Positions 9,300 through 20,700 of a stretch of DNA of 64,000 nucleotides are shown here, piece after piece. Position 1 is the first letter of the stretch. The number at the start of each line of letters is the position of its first letter. The stretch comes from CBDCWQ01 sp965223435. Its GTDB lineage: Bacteria; Myxococcota; Kuafuiibacteriia; Kuafuiibacteriales; Kuafuiibacteriaceae. The notes under the pieces were generated by a model that was not told the DNA's origin, made no database searches, and was given only the letters and a program-made list of their open reading frames with translations. Location of the stretch: positions 1,315,489-1,379,488 of the forward strand of contig CBDCWQ010000021.1 of assembly GCA_965223435.1 (NCBI GenBank), given 5' to 3'. A program made the translations under genes and the position numbers.

Positions 9300-9746
9300 C
9301 TACCATTCGATGCGTGCTCCGCTCGATTTGGCGTAGCGCCGAGCTTGTTCCTGGCGTTTTAGATCTGCGACAAAAAGAATAGGTCGTCGCCGGTTGCGGA
9401 CTTCTATTGTCCGGATGGGAGGGACGGGATTGAAGCCCCACCAGGGGCGCTCAATGGCAATGACTTGGGACCAAGGAATGACGGTCTCGGTGGAGCTCTG
9501 AGACAGACAAAGCCCTCGGGCGTCCATCCAGACGCGCTGGATCGGCAGAACCATTCGCACAAAAGACCAGACCGCCAAGAGGAGCATTCCACCTGCCCCT
9601 GCACCAATCCATACTTCCCCGTCTTGCACCGCAGCCACCACGATGGAAGTGGCTGCAACCACCAACAGGGCGAACAAGACGTAATACGAAATCGTGTACA
9701 AATAGTGCCACGTCGAATGGTATGCCGGTACCGGTTCGTTGCTCAT
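9300..9746 (-). CDS. Small two-helix membrane protein
   Basis: An unrecognised 148-residue protein. Two hydrophobic segments, about residues 18-40 and 45-65, should cross the inner membrane. The remaining 80 residues form a soluble beta-rich part with an IPWSQVIAIERP segment, of the kind seen in small bacterial PH-like membrane proteins (DUF304/YdbT style), though I would not assign it to a family. An AAGGAA site precedes the ATG. It converges with tex and lies just downstream of the LysM gene on the same strand (65 bases apart), so the two may be co-transcribed. Confidence 0.7.
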   Translation of the reverse strand: MSNEPVPAYHSTWHYLYTISYYVLFALLVVAATSIVVAAVQDGEVWIGAGAGGMLLLAVWSFVRMVLPIQRVWMDARGLCLSQSSTETVIPWSQVIAIERPWWGFNPVPPIRTIEVRNRRRPILFVADLKRQEQARRYAKSSGARIEW

Positions 9747-9811
9747 GGAGAAGTTCCTTGCCTCAGGCTAGGCCGTCCGATAGCCGGTAGCCCAGCGAAA
9801 TGTGCGTCCAT

Positions 9812-10699
9812 TCACTTCTTGCTCTTGAACGGGCTTTCTAGGCACACGCCAAGGGTGACGGCTTTGACGCCGCCTTTCACGCAAGCCTCCTTCTTTCCGT
9901 CGCCATCTTGGTCCCGAATCCCAATCGAACCCTCTAGGCCTACGCCTACCGAAAAACCAACGGTCGCGCTGTTGCCGCGGAGGCTGGCTGTGCCCTCCAC
10001 CCCAACAACTGCGGCCCCAACACCGGCATTGGCGCCCTTGGAGCCATCGGAATTGTGGATTCCAGCACCTGCCTTCGCTGTGAACACTTCACCCCCGATT
10101 CGATGGGCACCATCGTCACTGGAGGCGCCGATCCGAGCCATACCCACCTGAACCTCGTTTTGGGCGCCGGCCTGCGCTGAGCCCGAAAACACGTCGACTT
10201 CGATGCCCGTTTTTGGGTCTCGACTTTGGTTCATAGCAAACCCCGCATAAACGGAGTCCCCCGAGGATGTCTTTCCCGCGCTGGCGTGTGGACCAATTTT
10301 TGTTCGAGCGGCCGTGCGGTCCGCGTGCTTGTGGGCCAACGGGGCTTTTCGAGAAGAGCCACGCGGAGGACTTGCGCTCTTGTTCCCGGGTCCTTCAAAG
10401 GTGTCCTTGTAGTATCCACCCTTTTCTTGGCAACTGTGTTGCTTTGACGTTGTTTGGGGCGGTACCGGAAGGCTTTGGTTGGGAACAAAAATCTTGTCCC
10501 CCTCGCGGATGCAGTTGGGATCTTTGACGTGGGGATTGGCCGCAACCACCTTCGAAAGTGGAATGCCGTTTTTTTGGGCGATTCCAGAGAGTGTTTCGCC
10601 CCATCGCGCAATATGAGTCCTCGTGCCATCCATTTTTGAGGCCGATGTTGGGTTTCGGTAGTGATCGCATGCTACTTTGCGTCCACGAACTTGCTTCAT
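9812..10699 (-). CDS. LysM-domain protein with glycine-rich C-terminal region
   Basis: A 295-residue protein. Residues 28-74 form one LysM domain (THIARWGETLSGIAQ to GDKIFVP), a module that binds N-acetylglucosamine polymers such as peptidoglycan. A charged linker follows, and the C-terminal 130 residues are a glycine-rich repetitive beta stretch (GVGAAVVGVEG, GFSVGVGLEGS) that includes a DQDGDGKK motif suited to calcium binding. No signal peptide is evident, so the route to the wall is unclear. The ATG at 10699 has a strong GGAGGA site; the 54 upstream codons in frame are not convincing. The C-terminal half resembles the alanine/glycine-rich passenger parts of some phage- or toxin-associated LysM proteins, but I cannot name its role. 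Confidence 0.75.
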   Translation of the reverse strand: MKQVRGRKVACDHYRNPTSASKMDGTRTHIARWGETLSGIAQKNGIPLSKVVAANPHVKDPNCIREGDKIFVPNQSLPVPPQTTSKQHSCQEKGGYYKDTFEGPGNKSASPPRGSSRKAPLAHKHADRTAARTKIGPHASAGKTSSGDSVYAGFAMNQSRDPKTGIEVDVFSGSAQAGAQNEVQVGMARIGASSDDGAHRIGGEVFTAKAGAGIHNSDGSKGANAGVGAAVVGVEGTASLRGNSATVGFSVGVGLEGSIGIRDQDGDGKKEACVKGGVKAVTLGVCLESPFKSKK

Positions 10700-11051
10700 G
10701 ATTGTCCTCCTCGACTGTTGTCGACAACAAGGGGGTTCATATTTCGTGCCAGAACGATGGAGCGACCGCGGGTCCGACTCCGGCTTTTTGCTCCAATGGT
10801 CTATGCTAGAAGAAATATTGGGTTTTTTTCCGCGACCCAGGGCTCGATCATGAGACTCCATCTTCTGACAGGTGATCTCGCTTACACAAATTTGTCCGGA
10901 TTTGTCCGGATCGATGTCCGCCCGTCTAGCGGAAGGCTGGCAAACGATGGACGGTGATCACCGCGTAGACCGTAAGGGATATGCCGTCCATGTTGCCATC
11001 CAGTTTCTTTGAGGCTTCTGGGCAAAGCTTCGTCAAGCGCGTAGCGTGCGC

Positions 11052-14000
11052 CTAGGGACCGCATTCTCCCGGTCCCTCAAGCCGCAACACGTTGTCAGAG
11101 CATGTAGGATGGTTCTCATCACATACTCCGGACACCCAGGCTTCCAGTTGGATTTGCGAGTCGTCGTTGCATAGATGGCCGCCGTCGTCGGTATACGATT
11201 CTGGCTGTAAAGGAAGGAGTCCCAACGGATTCGGTTTGTAGGGGGTGGGGCACTCGCACCCGAGTACGCCCTTGTACCGTTTCCAAGGATTCAACCCAGC
11301 TTCTGAGCTTTGCACGGTACTTGGGCCAGTCACATTCTGCCATCCGGTGCTTCGGAAAAGGCACTCTTCCATAGACGAATCCGAAGGAATGGCTCCGTCG
11401 TTGGCTTGGCTTGCCTTCTTGTTGTTCTGATGGGTGAAGGCTTTGGTGCCGTCGCCTAAAGTGCACTCCAGTCTCTCCCAGTATCGGGCTTCGGTCCCGG
11501 TGTGGTCGTAGAAGTTGTCGGTCGAAATTCCTGCGGGCCAGAAGGCGGGCTTTTTTGCCACAACAAAGTCTGACTTCGCCTTCCACTGGCCGCTGCATCC
11601 GCAATTGGGAACGCGATTGGCCATGTCGCAGAATGAATCACAGGCGTCAAAGCCGCTGGATGCCGGAGGGCACGGCGGTGGGCCCCCTAGGATTGCGTCG
11701 ATTTCCAAAGCACTGCGGGTTGCTGAGCCGCTCCACCTGCATACCCTGAGCGCTTTGGCTGTCTTTGGCACGTCAAAAGAGAGTGTTTCGTATTCGGGGG
11801 ACGCATAGCTTCCGGGAAGGAGACCTTGAAGCTCTCTTTCACCCGAAAACTTGAAGTTCTTGCGATCGAAGCTGTAGAAGACCTGTATCCGTGGTTTAGA
11901 CAAACACTTGTCAGGCTCAAGAGGAGAGCAATTTCCGATGCCGCAGCTATGGACGATGGTTGCTCGGGCTCGCACCAGAGCCGTGCCTGTGGGAAAGCTT
12001 GGGAATGTTGCGTCCACACATGCGGTGACCACATGGCCGTCGATTTGGTATTCACTTCCCTTTCTCGCGAGGCCAATGGAACTTCCGCCGATTGCCGCCG
12101 CTTCGGCGGACGCGTTGCACGACAGCTTGCCCGTTGAGGTATAGGTGTCAAGGGGGGGAGCCATGTTGTCTGAGAGCGTATCCATCCACGCCGCCAGCCC
12201 ATCTTGATCGGCGGTGGTCATCTGAGACCAGTTAAAAAGAACGCTTTGACTGAAATGAGGAACGAGAAGGTCAAAACTCGATTCTCCTGACATATCAAGT
12301 TGCAGACCCGGCGCGTGTTTGTCATCGACCAAGACTGCGAAGGTCTCGGAGTTGGGGAGGCCACCGCCGATGAGTCCGAGGGGTACCGAGATCTTGAGGG
12401 GATGCGAAAATTCGAGGGGAGGGCCGAACTGAAAAACAGCGCCCAGGCCCGCTTGATAAACCGGGTTTCCTTTGATCATGGTCTTATGGGGATCTGCCTC
12501 GATTTTCACTGTGATCTTGGCATCACCGGCTAAGGGAACTCCGTCAGGTGTACTTGCGACCCAGTTTCGAGGGGGGGTGATCACCAGACCTTTACAGGGC
12601 TCGGCCCTTTGACCGGGGAGAAGCGACAGCTCCATGATTTTCCCGGGTTCACATTCGGAGATTTCGGAGCCTTTGGCGGCGATGGATTCGATCGCGATGC
12701 GATCACGGAGCTTTCCGGAGGCGTACCTGCAGACTCGGAAATGTTGGAAGGGTTCTGGGATGTCCAGGGTGTGGACCGAGGGTTCTCGAGTGAGATCAAC
12801 GGTACTGTGATAATGGTAGCTGATTCCGTCGGTGCTATAAAAAGTGCTCGCAGGTACGAGCGAGCCGCAGTGGCTCCCTTCGCACGATACCCCACACGCA
12901 TCTTTTGTGGTGCGAGCGACCATGGCGACGGCTCCGCTTATGGGCTGTGCGAAGCTTGCGTCCATACAGATCGAGACCTTTTGACCGGCGACTCTTATGA
13001 ATCCATTTTCGGTGACGCTCAGTTCGGCGATGTCGCCGTCGTTGTATTGCACATTTTCGGGGTTACAGACCTTGGAGCCGTCTGAGCCGGGCCCCTCGGA
13101 GGTTGAGGCTGGGAACTGATCAAATCCGTCAGGCAGCGATGGGTTGTCTTCTTGCGCGTTTCGACGCGCCGCGATGGATTCAATTGCGATGCGATCACGA
13201 AGCTTTCCGGCCGCGTACCTGCAGATTCGAAAATATTGGAAGGGTTCAGGGATGTCCAGCGTGTGCACCGAAGACTCCCGAGTGAGCTCCACGGTCCGAT
13301 GATAACGATAGGTGATTCCGTCGGAGCTGTAAAAGGTGCTCGCAGGCACAGGGGAACCGCAGTAGCTTCCTTCGCACGATACGCCACAGGCCTCTTTCGC
13401 GGTCCGAGCGACCATGGCAATGGCGCCGCTTAGAACGGGTTTTGTGAAGCCTGCGTCCATGCAGATGGAGACCTTTTGGCCTGCAACCCTCGTGAACCCA
13501 TTTTCAGTGACGCTTAGTTCGGCGATGTTATGGTCTTTGTTTTTCACGTTTTCGGGGTCACAGACTTTGGAGCCATTTGCACCGGGGCCCTCGGAGGCCA
13601 AAGTCGGGTACACATCAAAGCCGTCGGGGAGCGATGGGCGGTCTTCTTGGCCATTTCGAAGTGCGGCGATGGACTCCACCGCGAGGCGATCACGGAGCAT
13701 CCCGGCTGCGTACCTGCAGACTCGGATGTGTTGGAATGGTTCTGGGATGTCGAGGGTGTGGACCGAGGGCTCCCGGGTGAGTTCGACGGTACTGTGGTAA
13801 CGATAGTTGACTCCGTCGGCGCTGTAAAAGGTGCTTGCAGGCACCATGGAGCCACAGTAGCTCCCTTCGCACGACACCCCACAGGCCTCTTTTGCGGTAC
13901 GAGCGACCATGGCGATGGCGCCGCTTAGAACGGGCTGTGAAAAGCTTGCGTCCATGCAGATGGAGACCTTTTGACCGGCAACTCTTGTAAAACCGTTTTC

Positions 14001-14318
14001 GGTGACGCTCAGTTCAGCGATGTTGCGATCGTCGTTTCGCGCGTTCTCGGGAGTACATACTTTGGAGCCATTCGAACCGGGCCCGCTTGAAGCCGAAGCC
14101 GGGAATACGTCAAAGCCGCTTGGAAGCAAAGAAGGGCTCTTAGTGTCGCCGGTTTCCGAAGCGTCTTGAGCGGACTGGGCCCGGTGAATAGAGCGGTTGT
14201 CCGTTTGGGGTTGGCAGCCGAAGAAACAAAGGCCGAGGCCGATCGCTTGGTACCATGAGCTGAACCCCATGGAGGTGCGGCACGTATCGTATCCCGGACT
14301 ATTCTGCCTGTATTTCAT
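11052..14318 (-). CDS. Large lipoprotein with tandem about 165-residue repeats
   Basis: The product is about 1,088 residues. A signal segment with positive n-region and a Cys after AIGLGLCFFG suggests a lipoprotein. Three tandem copies of a roughly 165-residue unit follow, each with GFDxFPA, KVSICMDA, CGVSCEG, PASTFYS and FRVCRYA landmarks and about eight cysteines. A more distant fourth unit comes later (residues about 715-870). Between them is a beta-sandwich segment with a GPPLEFSHPLKISVP strand, resembling ZU5/autoproteolytic-type domains. The C-terminal 150 residues are Cys-rich. The repeats resemble sugar- or surface-binding modules, but I do not recognise a named family. Starts at 14348 and 14270 are also possible; 14318 has a GCGAGG site. 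It lies downstream of P1 and the small ORF on the same strand. Confidence 0.8.
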   Translation of the reverse strand: MKYRQNSPGYDTCRTSMGFSSWYQAIGLGLCFFGCQPQTDNRSIHRAQSAQDASETGDTKSPSLLPSGFDVFPASASSGPGSNGSKVCTPENARNDDRNIAELSVTENGFTRVAGQKVSICMDASFSQPVLSGAIAMVARTAKEACGVSCEGSYCGSMVPASTFYSADGVNYRYHSTVELTREPSVHTLDIPEPFQHIRVCRYAAGMLRDRLAVESIAALRNGQEDRPSLPDGFDVYPTLASEGPGANGSKVCDPENVKNKDHNIAELSVTENGFTRVAGQKVSICMDAGFTKPVLSGAIAMVARTAKEACGVSCEGSYCGSPVPASTFYSSDGITYRYHRTVELTRESSVHTLDIPEPFQYFRICRYAAGKLRDRIAIESIAARRNAQEDNPSLPDGFDQFPASTSEGPGSDGSKVCNPENVQYNDGDIAELSVTENGFIRVAGQKVSICMDASFAQPISGAVAMVARTTKDACGVSCEGSHCGSLVPASTFYSTDGISYHYHSTVDLTREPSVHTLDIPEPFQHFRVCRYASGKLRDRIAIESIAAKGSEISECEPGKIMELSLLPGQRAEPCKGLVITPPRNWVASTPDGVPLAGDAKITVKIEADPHKTMIKGNPVYQAGLGAVFQFGPPLEFSHPLKISVPLGLIGGGLPNSETFAVLVDDKHAPGLQLDMSGESSFDLLVPHFSQSVLFNWSQMTTADQDGLAAWMDTLSDNMAPPLDTYTSTGKLSCNASAEAAAIGGSSIGLARKGSEYQIDGHVVTACVDATFPSFPTGTALVRARATIVHSCGIGNCSPLEPDKCLSKPRIQVFYSFDRKNFKFSGERELQGLLPGSYASPEYETLSFDVPKTAKALRVCRWSGSATRSALEIDAILGGPPPCPPASSGFDACDSFCDMANRVPNCGCSGQWKAKSDFVVAKKPAFWPAGISTDNFYDHTGTEARYWERLECTLGDGTKAFTHQNNKKASQANDGAIPSDSSMEECLFRSTGWQNVTGPSTVQSSEAGLNPWKRYKGVLGCECPTPYKPNPLGLLPLQPESYTDDGGHLCNDDSQIQLEAWVSGVCDENHPTCSDNVLRLEGPGECGP
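12660..14134 (-). repeat. Three tandem intragenic repeats of about 495 bp
   Basis: Three direct copies begin near 14,134, 13,636 and 13,142 and run to about 12,660. They encode the repeated extracellular unit of the surrounding lipoprotein gene. Long stretches are almost identical at DNA level, for example around the segments encoding AGQKVSICMDA and LTRE-SVHTLDIPEPFQ, which points to recent duplication or gene conversion. A decayed fourth relative lies at about 11,690-12,140. Confidence 0.9.
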
Positions 14319-14406
14319 ACAAGACGGACCTCGCAATGAACATGCCAAACCCAGGGACTCTTAAAGTTCTTGGACGGAATCTACGGTGCGCTGTCTGACC
14401 CGCTCC

Positions 14407-14685
14407 TCAACTGTGAACCTTCGGAGCCCACCTGATACAGTTCTTCGGCGGTCGTGTGATGTGGGTCTCAAACAGCATGTCCGAATTGTGGCGATGCCGA
14501 CAAAGCTCCCTCAGAAATCGCTGGCGCACGCGCGTGAGCACGTGATCCGTCGCGATGAAGTTCGCGCTGTGATTGATGCCGTCCTGGCAGTCCCACGGCT
14601 TGTTCAGACCACCGGCGCCGATGGCACAGTTGTCGTACATTCGTGTCACAAAGCCGTTGGTCAGCGCATCGTCCACCCGAGGCAT
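14407..14685 (-). CDS. Small ORF directly downstream of giant protein P1
   Basis: A 92-codon ORF starting 16 bases after the P1 stop and on the same strand. Third codon positions are strongly G/C, as in the real genes nearby, so it is probably translated. No domain, signal peptide or membrane segment is recognised; it contains several Cys and His residues (YDNCAIG, PWDCQDG, LCRHRH). In polymorphic toxin loci the gene immediately after the toxin is often the immunity gene, so this is a candidate for that role by position only. Alternatively it could be the true C-terminus of P1, cut off by an indel. Confidence 0.42.
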   Translation of the reverse strand: MPRVDDALTNGFVTRMYDNCAIGAGGLNKPWDCQDGINHSANFIATDHVLTRVRQRFLRELCRHRHNSDMLFETHITRPPKNCIRWAPKVHS

Positions 14686-14701
14686 GGTGTCAACGTGGGG
14701 G

Positions 14702-17700
14702 TTAGTCCTCCAACGTTACCCAGTCGGGATCAAACTCGATTTGCGACGATTTTCCGTGGATGGTGATGCCCTTTTCTTGGTCTTCGACTTTGATGGTCAC
14801 GAAAATGCCATCGGTCTTTTTGAGCCCAGAGAGGAGCGCATGAATCGCGTCATCGCCCCAATCGTCGTCATTCCAGCGGGCTTTGCTGTCAAAGCCCTTG
14901 TGTTCACGTGAGAAAACCACATCGGGTACCCCGGTCTTGAGATCGGCGCGATAGATGTAAACGAACGCCCTTTGGGGAGTCATCTGATACCTGTGCTGGA
15001 AGTGTTCGCGGTTCATGGAGAAGCGTGTCTTGAGCGTGATGTGTACTCTGTTTTGTTCGTGAGTATGGAGGTTGAAATCTCCGTAGATGCCAAAAAGGGC
15101 TTCTTCTACAATCGGGGTGTATTCAAAAACAGCGGAACCTGGGCTCTGTATGGGTCTTCCATCGTCGGTGGCCCAAATCTCGTGTGCGGTGAGGTACAGT
15201 TTTTTTCCGGGGATGGGACCGTATCGCGATTCGAAATCGATGGGCCCTAGCAACACATCGATGGGAAATCCTTTTTCTTTGATCATCGATAGGGCGGGTT
15301 TGGGTATCGTTCGTGAATAAAGCACATCGGGCTCAACACGGTTGGCGTTTGGTGGGGCCTTGCCTGCGGCAAGGGACTGAATGATGCTGTCTTGATGAGA
15401 GGCTAGAATCACAATACCCTCGAAGAACGGGGTGTTGCTGTGCGACAAGTGTAGCTTTGGTGTGTTGGTCTTGTTTGGGGGGCCAAAAGCCACGTTGTGG
15501 GGCGCGGGGATGCTTTTCGAACGAAGAAACTCATCGACAGCAACGCCGCCTTTGCCGTCATTGCGATACTGGCGGAGCCACTCTGATGCGCTGTGGGGTC
15601 CAGAAAGAATGGGCAGGTTTTTCTCGCTGACGGTTTGAATCGGGATCTTGCCTTCGCCCAGGCCGTTGAACAAGGCCACAGCCGCGTGACCGTCTTCTTT
15701 GAGGACCAATTCCCCATTGTCCTGCTTTTCGACCGACACCGGGTAAGCAAGGAAAAACCCATCGCGGATCATCTTTCCGGCTGGCCCAACGAACAGGGTG
15801 CGTTCTTCCCTCGGTGGAGGGTGGGGGACTGGCGAGGTCCTCAAAATCGCTTGCAGCGGAGCTTCTGCAACGCCCGGCGGATAGTCTTCGGGGTTGTGGA
15901 GTTCGACCCCAAGCCACATGCGGCGTATCTTTTTGCCGTGAAGAACCGTAAAGAAGGTCGTTATCGACGAATAATCTTCGATGTAGAAGGCGTCGGTGGC
16001 CCAAGCGAGTCTTCCGTTGGCCAAGAGTTTCACTTCCACAGTGTTGTCCTGCAGCCGGATCAAGTGGGCCCCGTACTCGCGAACGTTGTTGAGATGCGTC
16101 CACATTGGTTCCCATGTGGCGGCCACCACCGGGCCGTCACGTTGAGCGACTCGGATTTCATAGCTGGTGATGATCTCCAGGCCAGAACTCGAGGTCCACT
16201 TGTCAAGCACATGCTCCGTGGGGGGGGCCCAGCCCGCTTCGGGAGAGAAGGTTCGTCTGAATAAGTCCAGGGTGTAGCGCCGGAAGGCCTTTTGGTTCGA
16301 TGGGTGGTGCGGCATCGCTGGCAACACCATGTCCTTGGAGTCGTGACCAAGGTAACCGGGCACAATTCCTGGCAGGAGCGATAGCTTTGGCCGGTTTTTG
16401 CGGTCACGGATAAATTCCTGAAATGCAGCCTCCTCCTTGCTTGAGACGTTGGGCCCAGAAACGTTGGGATCGAAGAGCCATGAAGCCCACTTGAGATCCT
16501 GCAACATCGGATCTGCTTGTCGATCCAGTTTTTGCTGTGTTTTAGCCATATTATCCGCGCGCTTTTTTGCTTCTTCGTCGACTGCCTCAAAGACGCGGAG
16601 GTGGCCTCCCGTGTTTGAGATGCGATAGCGCCCGTCGTAGTTAGAATTGGGTATGAAAGGACCTTCGACCTGCTTCTTTGCGACCGGGTCCCACCGAAAC
16701 TCTTGGGCGCCGATGATTTGTTCCGGTTTCACATGACCGGGAAAGACATATTCCGACTCCGGCGCTTTGCGTTTGAGACTTAGGTTGAGGGCCCGCCCGT
16801 CGTTTTCGATGTAGTATATCCAAGAGGCGTCGATCACGGTGTTGTCTTCGGCTTCGGCGGGGGTGGCGCGCCCTACAGGCTGCGCCTGGTTGTCCTCAAT
16901 GAATCGCTCAAACTCACCACCCGTCGTTTTACCCAAAGGCGGGTAGGTCGAGTGGACCAAATGTTCAAATGCTCCGGCATAGACGTAGGCTGACGGCTTC
17001 GTTTTGTCGGGTCCAGTCCGATAACCGGGCCTGATGGAATGGGTGAATAAGCCTCCGGGCCCTGAAGGCGCAGTGGTTCTCGCCGACATCAAGACCGAAG
17101 GCACCGACGTCCGGGCGCTATCAATCTCTTCGACTGTCCATTGGTCTTTTTGCTCAAAGGTTCCGATCAGTTCGCGCTGGACTTCGATCAGCTGTTTTTG
17201 GAGGTCCGCCTCTTGGAGGGGCGATGAATCCACATACGTGGGCGTATGGGCCTGGACGGTCGAACCCCAAGCCTCGAATTCGTCGTTCTTTTCGTCGGTC
17301 CCCGGGATCATGACCCCATCGGCGTCTACTTGATGATGGCTATGGATGTACTCTCGCGTGACGTAGGGCACCACGATCAGCGACTTAAACTCCGGTGGTA
17401 CCTGGACACCCATGGCCCGATAGGCGCTGGCCACGTGAATCGACCCCGGTGGCGGAGCAATGCTGAGCACGGTCGCCCGCCCTTCGACGAGCGTAGAAGC
17501 CAGCGGTGCGTGGGTGGTGGTCGCGTCTGTGGTCAGGACGCGTGTATACGTAGAGACCGTATGAGGCTTAACGTTTTTCGGAAGCACCCAGTGCACGAGG
17601 TCGGGCACGCCCTTGACGCCTGCCCGGTCGGCGTCAAACGGAAGACCGCCGTAGACTGGGCTGTCGGTCATGATGAGTGACAAGGGCACCATGGCACCAT

Positions 17701-20700
17701 CGAGGGCGCCCTCGATACCTCCCGAGCCTGGAACCTTATCCGGCACGTCGGTGTTTTTGGTCTCGTCGGTGGGCTGCGGGTGAACGTCCGGTGGGGGTGT
17801 CCTCTTGTCGTCGCCGGGGTCTTTGGCGCCGGCGCCGGCCCGAACGGCGTAGCGCTCGGCCGCCTTCTGGTTGAAGTCGCTTCTGATGGCCAATTCGACC
17901 AGGTAGAGCCACGCAACCCGCACCGGTTCGGGCCATCGCTCGGCTTGGGGCGCCACCCGCTTCCAAAAGATGTGGTTGCGAATGAAGTCCTCCAAGATCT
18001 GGGCGCGCGGGCGATTTGTCCGAAGGGCAAACACTGGCCAAAGCGATGTACTGCTCGGCGTGAGGAAGCCCAGCTTGCCAAGCGGGGTCTCCACACCCAA
18101 CCACTCCATCTCAATGAAGTAGATCTGGTCCTCTTGAAAAAAGAGGGGCAGATTTTCGAGAGGATTGGCCAGAATGGGGCCCTCCGGAAAAATGGACAAC
18201 GTGCGACGGATTTCTACTTCCGGGCGAAAGAAACTGCCCATCGGTTGGACCACCGCGTCTTCGGATACCACCACACCTTGTCGCTCCCACAAATCGGGGC
18301 TGGGCCCCACGGCGCCGGTCAAGATCGTTTCCAAGCCAAGGTCAATTTCTGCCGACGAACCCAGATAGGCTGCGCTATTGGCGCTCACAAGGGAGGTCAG
18401 GAGCAAAGCCGGAGGAAGCTGAACGAAGTCATCCAGTAAGGTGACGGCACGTTGCCCAAACTTGGACAGCAACTTTCCTCGGACTGTGATCAGCTTCAGC
18501 CCGAACTGATGAAGCGTATCCTGAGGAATGGTGGCGGCCTCCGGAGAGCGGAGAAGGTCGCCGAGTTCAAATACGGCCGCGGCCATGTCTTCAAACGGTA
18601 CCTCCCGGTCTGTGTAGCCCACATCGAGACCATCGAGGAACATTTGGGTCTGTTCATCTGCGGCCCCGACTGGTGTTGTGCCGACGTTCTCTGTCGCGAC
18701 GGAGGCAGATTCGGTGGCGGTGGATGCTTGTAAGTACGCGTACACGTCGATAAACCAAATGGCGGCGGTGCTCGACTGCAGCAGCGTGGACAAGTTGTGG
18801 ATGCGTTCGCTTGAATAAGGAAAGCCCCACTCTGATACGTAGTCCTGCATGTCCGACCATAGCTTGTGGGCTTCCTTTCGAAAGGAGGGCGACGCGTTAT
18901 GGTTGGGGTAGGCGTCGGCAAACCGAAGGAGCCCCAGGATCAATCCCGCGGTTGCTTCCAAATGGTACGACTTTTCTTGAAGTGGACTCTCTTCGATATA
19001 GGGATCTCTAAACGTATTCTTGAAGTAGTGGGTTCCGTAGTAAACTTTCTCTTCAAATCGCAAGTCTTTGGCGAAAACCAAGATTGTATAATGAAGGCAC
19101 TTCGCCAATTTCTCCCGGTGTTGTTCTTCCAGGTCGACAAAGTTGACCGAAAGCGAAAGCCAGCTGCAGTTGTCAATGGCTACGTGGGAACTCGGGTGAA
19201 AGCTCTGGACGGTCCATCGGGTGCTTTCGGTATCTTGTCTCGCATTCTCTTTAAAGGATCCGCCGGTGACAATACGCCCCAGATCTCTGCTCTTGAGCGC
19301 GTCTTGATGTTCATCCAGATCTTCTTGCCAGGTCTTGTCGTCCCAAAGGTGAAAAAAGATACCCTCACGCAGGCTATTTCGCCACCCGAGTAGCATGGTG
19401 ACCCATGCCGCGTTCTCGTCTGGGTCTTGAGGTCCCATGGCTTGCGGGTGGTGAAGCGCATGGTTCAGGACGGCCAAGACATCGAGGTTGTGTTCGGTCA
19501 CCACATTTGTTGCCCGAACGCGTTGTCTGAGGTGTACCCAGTCTTCTTGAGTCAGCGCAATCGTGCGGCCATAGGTTTTGTCGCTCGGCGCGTTTTCCGA
19601 CTGAAGCCGATAGGTTCGAACCTGGGGCCGTTTGCTCTTTTCTTCGGGGAAGTTTGCGTACCCGAGTGCATCGAGGATTTCGTAGTACGCCCATTTTTCG
19701 TTTGGATCGGTGGGATAGGCGGGCATCGCGGAGGGGAGGTCTTGGGGCGAGCCCGCGTTTACCAGTCCTTGGGTCGTCCAACCCGCGGTCATGATGCTCG
19801 TCCCATCGCTCAGGTTCCGACGATGTTCGGCAAGACCGCGAAGTCCGCGGTGATAGCATTGTTTCAGGGCGTCTTGGTGTTGGCCGGAAAGGTCTTCGTA
19901 CGCACGCGATACCAAGAAGACACCAAGACCGTGAACGACCCAGGCGTTGGCTCCAGTGACCAAGCGGGCGTCACGCCAGTTGTCGCCTTGGGTGTTTATT
20001 GAAAAAGGCCAACCCTTGATCAGCAGCTCCCGAGGACCATCCTCGGGCATTCCTGTTTGCGCGTGGTCGCATAACCATCGTGCAATGCCTTGGGCCCAGA
20101 CACGCTCCTCAGGCTCGTCGCTTTTGGCATACTGGGCCAGGGCGATGCCTTGGGTGTAGACCCACACCCGTTCGGCTTTGGCAAGATACTGGGTGTCGAG
20201 GGCGTGCACACCAGGGTCCGATTTGTACTCTACCTGAACCGCTCGGAGTGCTCCGTCTTCATGTGGTTTCTCGCGCATTTGCCGATTCCGTAAGCGACGG
20301 GCTTCGAGTGCGTTCCCCGACGCGTTGGCGGAAACCACAAAAACCTCCTCTTCAATCTCGAGACTCTCCACACCCTCTTCCCTGGAGCGCACCAAAAATG
20401 TCGCCGGACTTTCGCCAGCGCCGACTTCGTCTAGCAGCGCCGTAAACTGGAGCGTGGCCTGTCCGTGAACCAGCGCCAACGCCACGGGCGGGTCTATGCC
20501 GGTGGCGGCCTTACGGGGTGAAAGAGCCTGGGGCTCGGAGTCCGGCCAATCGTGCGCTGTTTGTTTGCGGGACACTTCTACTTTGTGATGTGCGTTGACC
20601 TGGAAGTGGAATTTGTCCTCGAGGGTTACGGTCATGGAGCCCATTTGGTTCTCGACCAAGGGTGAAATCTCCAAGGAGAGGCGACGAACCTCATTGGCCC

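Noticed and set aside
10891..10910. Tandem TTTGTCCGGA repeat
   Set aside because: Only two copies, in non-coding DNA, with nothing to suggest a function.
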